DNA of 64,000 nt, from contig JBBHKE010002640.1 in assembly GCA_037447655.1 (NCBI GenBank), positions 484,696 through 548,695 on the forward strand, in the 5' to 3' direction. Position 1 is the first letter of the stretch. Every line of letters starts with the position of its first letter. Both the position numbers and the translations under genes were made by a program. Of this stretch, positions 1 through 16,700 are shown piece after piece. Below the pieces are notes generated by a model. That model searched no databases. It was given only the letters and a program-made list of their open reading frames with translations, and was not told the DNA's origin. Origin of the DNA: Zygnema cylindricum. Taxonomy: Eukaryota; Streptophyta; Zygnematophyceae; Zygnematales; Zygnemataceae.

Positions 1-2283
1 ATAGAAGTTTTTCAAAAAGGAATTTACTCTAATTTATTTAAGTATTCTAATTTGACGTGCTGAATACCTCCACTGTAAATTAGGTATTCGCACAGAATCT
101 GTCAAATGTACAGTTTAACGTCACTATGACGTTTGCACTACGCGGTTTGTTAAAACGCAGTTACATGATAACGACCTGTATTAAATCATTATTTGTATTT
201 TTTTACTTAATAAAGAACAATTGTGCATGGCCAGACAACGACCGTACGTCACACTATTTAAAACGGCACCGTATTAGAGTTATTAACGCTCATTCAAAAA
301 GTACCTTAAATAACGTAAAGAATAATTTAGAATAATGTACTCTATTTATGGTGACATCGTCAAAATTTAGGGTGACGAAATTAGCGTATATTACTCTAAT
401 TACGATTCGCGGTGTAGCGATCCACAATAGGTCAAATCACGATCTAAACTTAGTATAAACGATTACTATTTCTCGTTTAAACGTTTGCTCACAACCGTAG
501 GGACATTCCCACGTGAGCGAAGATGTGAATGTTTAAACGTAATGCTTAATGAATCAAATCCAATATTTGAAGATAATCGGGTAAAAATCGGAAAACATTG
601 TAGAGAGTTTACACAAATTTGTTGTTAATAGAATATTGCATACATCTTTGCCGGCCGATAATTAAGAAATCTAGATTGACTGACACCAAGAATTTACAGA
701 CAATTTGGAAAGTTAAGTATCGTAGTTTTGAAAGCTTTGTGTTTCTCATTCAAAATATTATGCCCAAAGCGGCGGTCATTATTAAATTTCATATTTTGAA
801 AAATTATGGATTCCATTGGTTAGATGTATTTTTATTCCTATATGTTTTTTCTATTTTTTCCGACCGTTAGGCCGGTCTGCTACGTACTAAAATATTGTAA
901 TTGTTATTGCTATATTGAAGTGTCCGTACACGAGGATCGCGAATGAAAGTATTTTTCGCGTCGACGTGTGCAAAACTGCAAAACTGCAAAAGTGCAAAAG
1001 TGCAAATTGAAAAACGTCACCGTACAGAATAGGTCTGAAAAATCTGGTTTAGATTCTGATTTGATTCGTTTTTCTAACATTATTAGAAACGTTCGCAACT
1101 GCGCCCGTGAGATTACTTCCTACTTCCTTCATTGGCCCAAACTACAGTAATCAAATCCTTAACGCTAATAGCAATTCTCAATGAACTGTTTATTAACGCT
1201 AATTGAGATATACTGTACGGTCAATTGTCGTGGTTCAGTACGTCACATTTGTTCTAAAAGCTGGTTCTTTTCCCGCTTTCTATGTCAAACATTCCTGTTG
1301 CGACTGTACAATGTCGAAACGGTTTCAAACAACCAGTCGTTATTGACTTTTTATCTAATGCTTGATACGTGGCCTTACGGTAAATAAGAAACATCTCCTG
1401 ATTGGCCTTTCCTAAATTATGACCACAGAGTTTTCCGCCTTTCTCGTTCCTTTTTCCTGGCCGCTTATGCACGTGTAGAATATGATATTCATTGGCCGAT
1501 GTCTCCAGGCGCCAACAATATTCCTTTGCCCGTTCCCGCCGTTATGAAAATAGAAGGTAATTCCTTAAATACAAAAAATAACGAACCTACAGTGCAAACC
1601 TCCGTACTCCTCTCCGTCAGATTTCTGTCCAGATCCCATATCCGTACAGGTCACCCCGTACCGTAACTTGTTTGCCCTCGCGCCGTTTTGTGGTGAATCC
1701 AAGTCGGTCTGACTCTAAGCCACGTCCCATCGACGCTGACAGCCGTCCGAATTTAGCCGCCTGGCAAAGTCTTTTCTCACAGCGCAGTCTCGTTTCGGCA
1801 AGAATCCGTGCAAGTATTGCTATTACCAAGTAATTCTATTGCCAAGTAATGCTATTGCCAAGTAATGCTATTGCCAAGTTATGCTATTGCCAAATATTGC
1901 TATTGCCAAATATTGGTAAGACCAGTTTTTTGAAGCTGCAATCGCGTGTCTTACAGTACCTGTACTGTAACGTAGCAGGCATACCATCGAAGTTGCCAGT
2001 ACAATCCAGTTGTTGGATCAGAGTGCCAGTCTAAGTTTTTCTGAATCATCTTTTGCATAGAATACGCCAGCTAACTTAGTTTCCTGTTGATTTCCTATCG
2101 GATTATAGGAGTGAAATTTCCTATCGGATTATAGCAGTGAAGTACAATCGGGTGAATGCATTCGAGGACACCTTAGAGTATCGTCGAAGTAGTTTATTGC
2201 TGTGAGTTTCTTAATTTGTTTGTCAGTTTAGGACTCCTGCAGTCATCGTCTAGAAAAGTTACTAGCAGGAAAAAGTTTTTTTT
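1..2283. other. Intergenic region upstream of the epimerase gene
   Basis: No open frame here resembles a known protein. The sequence contains scattered remnants of the TA-target MITE family: a piece around 266-413 ending in ATTCGCGGTG followed by TA, and AACGCTAATAGC / AACGCTAATTGAG pieces around 1153-1215. Short iterations of TGCAAAA occur at about 968-1010 and a minisatellite at 1811-1918. The promoter of the downstream gene must lie in or near the 3' part, but no motif could be assigned with confidence. Confidence 0.5.
1811..1918. repeat. Short tandem repeat (GCTATTGCCAAGTAAT type)
   Basis: About six imperfect head-to-tail copies of a 15-18 bp unit reading GCTATTGCCAAGTAAT with T/A and indel variants. 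It lies about 0.9 kb upstream of the epimerase start codon. It looks like a simple minisatellite. Confidence 0.8.
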
Positions 2284-2714
2284 TTGTTTGTTTCCTGTTT
2301 TTTTCTGTTTTTTTTCCCATTTGAGTGTTTAAAATCTTTTCCAAACCATGGTTTTGGTCTCAACGTTTCTAGATTTGTAGTTTATCAGGCTATTGTGAAG
2401 GTCTTTGGTAAACTAAGCAGACTCGTTTACAGATTTAAAGTCTCGAAGGACGTTGACTTTGCTTCTTTCTCATCAAGTATTTCCGGGGAGTTGCAGGAAA
2501 GATTTGGCTGTTCAAGACTCCTGTTCTTTAACAGAGTGAACCTTAAGCGGAGATTAGGTGATCCCATTAATTTTGAGGTCGACCGCTTACTACAACACAT
2601 CTGGTTTCAACAGCCATTGTCGAGAAGACAGAAACAGGTCTTCGGCAACTGTCAGTTTTTTTATTTTATTGGGAAGCCGATCTCTTTCTCCTGGATTTAC
2701 TTGATTCAGTCTAA
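2284..2714 (+). other. Probable 5' leader of the epimerase gene
   Basis: A pyrimidine-rich stretch (runs of T interrupted by C and G, 2274-2320) is followed by an open frame of 144 codons (2284-2718). Its stop overlaps the epimerase start in an ATGA arrangement. The frame has no recognisable domain and begins in the T-rich tract. I read it as untranslated leader with an incidental upstream frame, although an overlapping uORF that dampens translation is possible. The transcription start cannot be placed. Confidence 0.35.
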
Positions 2715-7485
<4,771 letters not shown>

Positions 7486-9313
7486 TTTGCATGACTATCT
7501 TATATGAACGTGTGTCGAAAGCGAGTTCAGTATAAAGTCTACATGTGTTATCCAATTTTTGAGACAGTTGCAGCTAATATTCTTTTAGTATATACCTGCA
7601 AACTTTCCATTGGAGTTTATTTCCTCCATAAGGCAGGATACTTTTTTTCTTTTCTGTGGCATATATGCTTTTCCTTTTGGAAGTTGTAATCTTTTTCCTC
7701 TGCAATTGGTCGTTACAGAGAAGAAGATAAGCAATTAGAAGCATTTACTATGGCAGGCTTGAATGGGTTCATTTTTTTTAGGGTCTGTCGACGTCTTAAA
7801 TTAGGTCGCCTGTCGATTTGACCCCCTCAGAGGATGTACAGTTTTTAGTAAAAAAAGCTCCACTGTTGTACTCTCGTGGCTGTAAAATCTTGGCCACTCA
7901 TTAATTGGTGAGTGTACAGAAAGCCTAGAGCTGAAATAGGTCGCCGGGGCGGCAAGGAGTGCCACAAGTGGGTCTTGTTATGTAGGCATGTATGCAATTC
8001 AAAACCAAGCTCGAAGACAAATGGACCTTATGTATTGTAGAAGTATGTAGTCCTACTACTAGAATGGGATGGGAGTACTTTGATGATTAATGGGTTTTTC
8101 TATATTTGACTGATTCTTTCGATTGGTACTTGGGAGAATTTCTGGTTTAGCTAGAGCTATGGGATAAACACTTTTCGATTAAATAATTCCATGCCGTTTC
8201 TCTAATTGGAGTTGTTGCTGCTCACAGTGATAGTTGGGTGTAGTTTTCCTTAAGTGAAGGTGCACCGTCTCGTATGTTAATTGTATGTGCTTGATGTATC
8301 TAATGACCTTGGCTAAAAAATTTGTCGGTGGAATTGAGGATGGTATACATTTTCTTGGCTAAGAATAGCACATTTTTATCAACTTTGGAACAATGTCATT
8401 GGTGTATGTTGTTTGTTGGTTGATGATATATGTGCCGAAAACAAATCTGGTCTCCTAGGTTGCAAATGTTTACTGTGTCACTAGCATCTAGTTGCACAAT
8501 TTTTGCTGGTTTGCATGTACAATTGTAACAATGACTTACATTTTGTATTTCAATGTAGACTTGAAGAAATAGTATTTTTATATAATGCAATTTTTTAGCA
8601 GTACACTTTATTGTGTGAGGTTTAATAACTCTTTATGTGGTCTCTGAAATTCTAAAAACAGGATTAAGAATACAGCTTGATTCTTTCTTTACTGTAAACA
8701 AGCATCTTGCCTTTCTAAATTGAATTTGTATGAACCCCTTGCTTATGCCTTGTACCTTGTCAATTTCTGTAATCTGGAAATGATTGATGGCGTAGCTTGT
8801 TATCAGACCAAACTTGCTAAGATTCTGGACTGTATATCAGCAAAAAATGGGAGTGTGGACTAATCTAGGATTTACTTGGGTTACTTGTGTCACATAGAAT
8901 AGAAGACATAGGACAATGTAGGAGAGGAACAAAGTGTTATGTCCATTGCAATTCCCACTGGCAGATTGAATTTATATTTGAGACGAAATCATGAAACGCA
9001 CTAATGTCTGGGCAATCAGCTATCAACTTTCGGTCTTTGTGAGACCAATTTGTTTTATGAAGTGGCATTCATCTCACCAGCTCAAGGTGTATCTTGCTGA
9101 TTGATAGGTGCCCTCTGTCTTCAGTGGCTGCATGAAGATGAACAGTATCAAATCCCTGAAGTGTTGGGAGTAAATGTACTGCCAAATATTCAACAAACTT
9201 TGCAGAAACTATGTGAACTACCAAATGTTACTCGGTATGTATTTTTTTGATATTATTGCATATACTTTGCTCATTAGGTTACTCAATGATTTCACTCAGT
9301 TCATGAAAATTAA
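7486..9313. other. 3' flank of the epimerase gene, intergenic
   Basis: AT-rich sequence between the convergent epimerase and ACS genes. No open frame has recognisable similarity, and no RNA gene or tandem repeat stands out. The 3' UTR and poly(A) site of the epimerase must lie in the first few hundred bases, but no single signal can be chosen. Confidence 0.5.
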
Positions 9314-10256
9314 GGGTACGTCCCCATGTATTAAAGTATCTACTTTTCTCTGTCTTTTTGCCCTAAAATTCAGGAAACCTTGACAAAAACTTTAGCCGTA
9401 CGAGAAAATCATTTTTACCAAAGTAAAGTAACCGTCAATTCATACTTTGAATGTACGGCGTGTTTGTCGTCATGTGAACGCATTTTGGCGTTTTCCCCTT
9501 TTCGACCCCGAGGAAAGAGAATCCAGCCCAAAAAAAAACTTCATCCAAAATCACCTCGAGGGGGCTATTTTAGTTCAAGTACCGCCCAAACAGCGAATGA
9601 AAAATGACCCACGCACGCGGCACAAGAGTAAAAATTTTAGGACGAAGGAGAGTCCTCGTTATTTTTCTCCGTGCCCGTCACGCGCATGTACGGAAAAAAA
9701 TCTGGGGTCTCCGACCTCCACTTTCATTCATGGGGTCCTTTGCAAAATTTTGCGCCGTCGTCGCCTCTCCTCTCTCCCACTCACACCATCGCTTTTATCT
9801 CACACTTTTTAGAATGAGAGACGACAATATTGGTATAAAATGAAAGATAATTTAAAAATATTATTTTTGACAATTTTTAGGTTTTTTTTTTAATGGCAAG
9901 TCGAGCGAGAAAAGTAGAAAAAACGAAATCGGAAAACCATGGCAGAAAGTTATTGAATCAGTGACGTCGCTGTTGTCACAAGTGAGCGTGATGTCACAAT
10001 ATCACCAAACCCTAAACATCTACGATTTCACAAAAATCTAAACGTCTACCACTGTCACTGTTTTTGTTGGCGTCACCAATCGTCAGAAGTTTCGTAGTCG
10101 CCTTCAATCGTCACAAGTTGTATCTACGTCTACAACCGTCACATTCCAAAGTTCCGATTTCATTTTCGCACATAGGGACGCTCTTCAAAGTAGTAAGGAG
10201 AATCCTTACTACAGTCCAAAATACTATCAAAGTACCGATTACATGGGGACGTACCC
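9314..10256. mobile_element. PIF/Harbinger-like non-autonomous element, copy 1
   Basis: The 943-bp element has inverted ends GGGTACGTCCCCATGTA and TACATGGGGACGTACCC and is flanked on both sides by the 3-bp direct repeat TAA. Short GG(G)-starting inverted ends with a TWA-type 3-bp target duplication are the hallmark of the PIF/Harbinger superfamily. It is closely related along its whole length to the element at 29085-30037. No transposase is encoded. Short frames inside it are shared between copies only because the DNA is. It lies between the two convergent genes. Confidence 0.8.
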
Positions 10257-10773
10257 TAAGACGCAGCTAGATACTAAAATAAATAAAACCAGAACAATAT
10301 TTAAATCAAAACAACAAAACCTACCAAAAAATCTAAACAGTGGTAAAAAAAACTACCAAAATCCTCAACTCTCAACCAACTATTCCCCACAAATGGTTTC
10401 CCCTCTCACTTATTTATCTCTACCGACAAACGGGACATAACAAAGCATCCTAGAAAAAAGTCAACTACTAATCAAACCTAACCAACCTCTTCTAAAACTT
10501 CACAAAAAAAGCGAACCAAGTGACAGCAACCCCCTCTATTTAGAAAACTCAAACAAACCTGCTAAGCTTTTGTGGCTATTTACCCTTTAGGAGAGGACTG
10601 CCAAAAGGTTCCCTACCTTAATTACAAACCTGTTATGTTTTCTTCCTGATACAAACTCCTTTGATATTAACTCTTCTGGTATAAACTCTTCTGATATAAC
10701 TGTCCTGGTTTAAAACTACACTCACCATGAGCTAAAAATTGCATCGGCCATTAAGGTCTCGGAGAATGAATTC
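10257..10773. other. 3' flank of the ACS gene
   Basis: AT-rich sequence between the Harbinger-like element and the ACS stop codon (minus strand). It is expected to hold the ACS 3' UTR. No other feature is recognised. Confidence 0.4.
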
Positions 10774-13700
10774 TCATTTGCTTTTCAAGTCTATCAAGAG
10801 TTGAACGACAGATGGATCAGCCAGAGTGCTAATATCACCTGCAATGTCACCCTCGGAAACCCTAAATGGTAAATAAAGACAAAGAAAAGGAAGGAATAAA
10901 AGAACAGCATACTTTTCACCTATTCAAACATAAAAAGATTAGATAAGTCGTTCTACAATGGCTGGGTCTAATATGTGAAATTGCTAAATTTTCTTTTTAA
11001 AGAAACTTTACGAGCAGATTGAGTGCTACGTGTATTTTTGTCACGAACAATTAAAAAACTTATAAAACTAAACCATAAAGTCGTCAAACAGACAAGGAAA
11101 ATAACATAGGAAATAACAACAATAGCTTAACAGAGCCTCGACATACCAAGAGAATCCAGCTCGCCTGACGCAATCTTTCGCAAAATTCTTCGCATAATTT
11201 TGCCGGACCTCTGTACCACGGCCAAAAGTCAAATGACCTATAAGAGATCAGAATCATATACCTCTCTAGACTGGGAGCAGTTCCGTAAAAAACATAACGT
11301 ATGCAAACATTAACAAAAGGTGCAGAAAAGGTACACGATATGGAGGAAGATCGTACCCAAGGGGAGGGGAGGAGGGGAAAGGGAGGGGAGGGAGAGAGAT
11401 GGAGGAGGGGGAGGGGGCAAAAGACGGACAAACAGGAGTGAAAGATCATGTACTACATCCCAGCAGGGAAGAGGGCTCCAACCGAGGAGTCACAAGTGAT
11501 TCAGAAAGGTTTGAAGGAAGATGAATAGTACAGTTTTTGGTAATCCTGGAGCCCAGTGTATAACATCCGGTGTCGCAAAAGCTCCAATGTGATGTCGAAC
11601 ACCGGCTTTAAGGGCAGCTCGAACCGCTTCAGAAGTTTCAACTCTACACCATTTGCACCAAGAAAAACATAAACCAGCACTAATGAATGAGAGTTTTGGT
11701 TTTCACTTGCAATTGTTATTTCGAAAAGTGGCCATAATCGTTTCTACTTCTATTGTGTAACCAGCCAACGCCAACACTAGGACTTTTCCATTAGATTTTA
11801 GTGTCACTAGGAATCTCTTAAGATGCTATCAGTTAACAACGCAAACAACAATGCTGGAGATAATGAACAAAACAAACCAGCATTATAATTGATATAGCAG
11901 GTCACTACTAAAAATAGAGGAGACCTCTTCACAACAACTACATCGTATGCTTATTCATACATGGTCCTCTAGCAAAAAATTTCTGGCTTATTGCATTGAC
12001 CTATAAAAATAACTTGTAAGGTTTGGCTTTTGCTAGAAGTTGGACAGACATTATGCACTTCTACAATTTTTTTTTTTGCTTTCATTTTTAGAAACTCACC
12101 CCTCCATAAGTGTGACAAATGCGTAGATGCCCTGTCCTTTAATAGGATGGTCGTAGCCCACTACAGCAGCCTGCAACTCAAATAAAGGAAGAAAGGAAAT
12201 GATGTTATTGAAATGGAAGAAGCTACAGTATTACCTGTTAGCGTAAATACCATTAATCCGGTGTCGGCGCCCTTGAGCTTAAATAGCATTATTAATACTT
12301 ATTGATTTGATCTTAACGCTGATTAACTGTCCAAAGTCATCCACGTCGCTCAGATCTAAATTTAGAATGAACAACACTAAATTAACCCCATGCTACATAT
12401 TTCTTAGCTCTGATAATGATTCACGGTGTACAGCCGTGAAATACAGGAATCAAGTGAAATAGGCCTGAGAGCTACTGGTACCGAGAAAGTGAGGGAATGA
12501 GAGAACCAAAAATTAGAGAAACTGCAAATTTTAACTTTGACCAACCCCTCTTCAAAGGACATGGTAATCAGTGAGTCAAGATTTGTAAAGACTGGGAATG
12601 GCCTGAAGAAATTCCATATGCAATTACAGAAAAAATAACGGACTTAACAAAGGAACCTTCGCAAAAGCAATGTTAGCGTGTTTTAACTAGCGCTCCAAAG
12701 AAAGAATAAACAATTATAAACAAAAAAAAAAAAGACAATGATTCCAAACATCATCCAGAAAAATGCCTTACCTCTGCACAGGATGGATGGCTCACTAAAG
12801 CACTCTCAACTTCGGCTGTTCCAATACGGTGTCCACTGTTACCCGTAACCAAACAACATCTCACGAATATCTCAGTATTTTTGATGTGAAATGACACCCA
12901 AAATCCAGGAAAATCACACCACAGTTTCAATATTTGTCATGTAGAGTGTCACCCATAACCAAACAATGTTCCGAAGTGGTCTCCCCGTTTTCAATCTTCC
13001 CGTTTTTGCCATGTTTTGAAATAAAAGGAGAATCCCTTTCTACATGTTACTGCTTCGTCGATTCATGTCCGTTAAACTACAACATAATATTACTGAACTT
13101 TATACCCGTTTATATTGAAGGTTATCATGATATAAGCCTTACCTCACGTTGATGACATCATCTACTCGTCCGGTCAACCAGTAATACCCATCCTCATCAC
13201 GTCGACAACCATCACCCGAGAAATAATAACCCTGCGAAAAAAAAAGGGAACTAACAGAGTTATTTGTCAGACAAGATTTCACAAATTGCAACTAGACGTC
13301 TCTTTAAGTTGCCAGTTATGGAGAAATTCCAGGTTCAGGTTGTCAAATTTCTCCAGCTTATGTTCCCTGTTTAAAATAATCAAACCGAAGTTAAAATTTA
13401 GTTTATTCTTATCCAGAGCACGGGCTGGTGTAAAAGTACACCTTTCAAAACCTTCAATTAATAGTATTATCATTCCGCTGACACGGAAACCCACATTATT
13501 GTCAGAATAATCTTCCATGCGTTTGACACTCCTCTGTACAAATGTTTGTTTTAATGACAAATGGATGAATCTATCAAGGAGACTTAATCTGAAAATAGTG
13601 TTAAATGCATTACTGGTGCTGAAGGGTGACAATAGCAAACTGATCTTTTGGCCTCAACTTGGATACTTTATATTAACCATGGATAAACATCGCTAACAAC

Positions 13701-16700
13701 TGGGAAAGGGTGTGTGATAGGGAACTGTTTTCAAGAAGACTCTAAAAACTAATCGAACAAATAAAAAAAATAGAACACTGTCCATGTGCAATAGGAAAGA
13801 CCGAGGAAGGCAACTGAAAAAGCAGCAAAAAAGTTGAAAGACAACAGTATTCTTACAAAATCCTAAATTTTAACACACCCTTACGAAGTTCTACAATGTT
13901 CTCCAAACTTTCAGAAGAATTCACCTTGAACGCAGCAAAGTATGTCGCCTCAAATCGAGCGTGATCTCCCCTCACTGTCCTCATGGAGCTCGGCCAGGCC
14001 CGCTTGATGACCAAATAACCACTACAGGGACCCTGTTTGGGAAAAATAAAACTTTAGGTTTTGATAACCATGAGGAGAGTTTTTTGATGAAAATAAGGAC
14101 TTGAGTTGAAAAGGCACTTTCATATGACTCGAAGAGAGCAAACAAACTTGCTGCTTGAATCAGAATAAGGAGAAACAAGGACCCCAAAAAAACCGGAATT
14201 TTTTCTTTCAGCATAGCCCATGTATTTTTACACATTTTTAATATTAATCGAAAAGTCTTTGGTGGATTCTACCTGATAAAAATTGCTCACACGAAATAAA
14301 AAAGCAAAACAAGAACAAAACAAAACAGAAACACGGCAAATCAAAGACAAAAATAAGAAGGAAAAGATAAAAGAATACAATGAACCTGACTGTCAAATGA
14401 AGGAAAGGAAAGGAACGAGGAGTAACTGTCTGTTACCTGCAATTCATTTCCGTTCTCGTCGAGAACAGCTGGTTCCACTCCAAAAAAGGGGAGTGTCGCA
14501 CAACCAGGTTTGAGGGCCCATGCACCTGGTAATGGTGTGATCTGGAAAACCCCTTTTTCGTAAACGTTAGGTGTGAAGACTCTTCCGGAAAGGTTACATG
14601 TGAAGCCTTTTTCATAAACAAAAGTGTGGAGATAAAAAAAGCCCCAGAATCCACCTGAACAAAGAACACCTGGAGGGTTCTGTGACTGTTCCGTAAACAT
14701 TAAGGATTCGACTTGCAGTCTCATACTCGAACATTCTCAATGGCAATGAAGTGATAACTAAACTACCAATTAAAAAATCCCCACAACACAGTAAGACCTT
14801 CTGTTTGTGATTTCACTTTTCCTACTTTTGTTTCCTTTCTCTACGTTCTAAGCCAATCAAAAAAAAGTACCAGAAAGTGGTGAATGCTTGCTTGTATCTC
14901 TTACCATGATGCCACCTGTCTCAGTTTGCCACCACGTGTCGACTATTGGACACAACCCTCTACCAATTGAAGAATGGTACCATCTGTTTCGGAAAACAAT
15001 ATACCAACAAGAATAAGATAGGATAAATAAAATAACAAAATACCATTTGTCATTGGTCAAGATAGAGAGGATGAAATACACCCCTGGACAAATTAAAGAA
15101 TCGTATAATCAGTTTCAAGACCCATTTGCTGGCAAACAATATACCAACGAGAATAAGTTAAGCTAAGATAACTAAAATGTAACTGTCCACTTTGGACTCC
15201 ACACGTGTGTATCGCGCTGTAAGCTGGTTCGCCAGTGCGCCGCTAAATTGCCGTAGAAATTCGGTATTAGGCGCTTGCGTGCACATCGGCCGGGTAGCTC
15301 AGTTGGTAGAGCTAGTGTGCGGTTCACACAGGTCCCGGGTTCGAACCCCGGCTTGGCCATTTTCCAAAGTTAACACTTTGGCGCCCTTGCGATTAGTTGA
15401 ATATCGCCGATTCTAACATAAAATATATAGGAATACCATTTGACATTGGTCAAGATAGAGGAATAAAATACGATAACACATTACCAATGTCCACAAGATT
15501 TCAAATTGCAACTCCATGCAAGGACAACTGATGACGGCATAACTGACGATAATCATAATTTTGATGGGAAGTGTTGCTTATTAGAAGACAAATAATGGTA
15601 GCTCTTAGTCATAACAAACAAGGGAGAGCAGCGGAATAGAGATGGAAGGAAAAAGAGACAAAAAGAAAGAGGGAAAGAAGATAGAGAAAGAGAGGCTGTA
15701 GATGGCTGACCTCCAGGCTTCTGGATTGATGGGCTCGCCCACACTGCCCAAAAGTCTGAGAGAAGAGAGAGAGTATTGTTGTGGCCACTGTCCCCCAAAA
15801 TAACGATATTCATGAAAAGATGTGTATCATAGTCTACAGACGTCAACTTGAGATCTAGTCAAGAAATACAGATGAAGGCATTAGACAATGAATAAGAAAA
15901 CTTATATAATGCGACATCTTTCGAACAGTAATGCATATTGGGAGGTGGAATTTGGGACACTAACTTTCTTTTTGATCAAGCTTAGCTAAAACCAAGATCC
16001 ATCAGCTCTATGACATATAAAGGCGGCATATAAATGATGATAAATGTAAAAAATTACATCCATTGGAATGTATCTGGAGGTATATCCTTTGCAATGAGAC
16101 ATGTCATTGATTGATAACTGCATCGGATTGAAAGTATGCTTTTGCTCAGGAAGTATTCAGTTGTGCACTTTTGTACCTCTAGTAAGTAGTGTTTAGTTAC
16201 TTTAGTAACTGTTGCAATTCTGCCAAAATGAATTTTATTCCCCTGTGTGGTTTCAGTTCAGAATCTTCATGTTGCGAGAATTTCAAATTCTTACTAATAA
16301 ACTTCCGAGACGATGTATAAGCTTTGGTAAATGGGGACATCAATCCCTATTATCAACATGTCCGCATAATTTAATCTTTCAGTTGATTGCAGCAATTCAC
16401 CAGCGTTTATTTCAATTTCATTCATTGCTGGAAATTTCAATTTCATTTCATTGATGGGAATTTCACTCACGCGATCTCCACATCGCATGAGAGCTCGTAT
16501 TGCTGTTGGGGCTGTATAGAACACAGTTACTTTATACCTGCAAAAGAAAACGATACATACGACTTAATCCGGGTGTATCTGGATCTTGGTCTAGGTCTGA
16601 TTAATCTACTTCCATTTTCTTTCAGATCTGCACTTCTTGGTGCGTGAAAGCAAATGCTATTTTAAAATACTTTCATTTGGGAGCATAGAATCATTCTCAC

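Larger units (their letters stand above)
14984..15470. repeat. Tandem duplication in an ACS intron, second copy interrupted
   Basis: The segment 14984-15080 (ACAATATACCAACAAGAATAA ... TACCATTTGTCATTGGTCAAGATAGAG) is repeated from about 15111. There it breaks after AACTAAAAT (about 15178) and resumes at AATACCATTTGACATTGG (about 15433). The intervening ~254 bp carries the tRNA-like sequence and is absent from the first copy, which therefore serves as an empty site. Confidence 0.75.

Noticed and set aside
9447-9843. Overlapping frames of 79-121 codons inside the Harbinger-like copy 1, with a counterpart at 29368-29637
   Set aside because: Similarity between copies is explained by DNA homology. 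Several frames are equally open and none shows a protein motif.
12240-12430. Possible further TA-target MITE in an ACS intron
   Set aside because: Only the right end (GATTCACGGTG, then TA) resembles the family; no inverted left end is visible.
15172-15360. Minus-strand 62-codon frame starting [10 protein letters not shown]
   Set aside because: It is the antisense reading of the tRNA-like T arm and acceptor, a well-known false protein.
16174-16205. 32-nt minus-strand segment between AG and GT, of the right length for the missing ACS exon and with a VTKH-like reading
   Set aside because: In the required phase it contains a stop codon, so the resemblance is likely chance.
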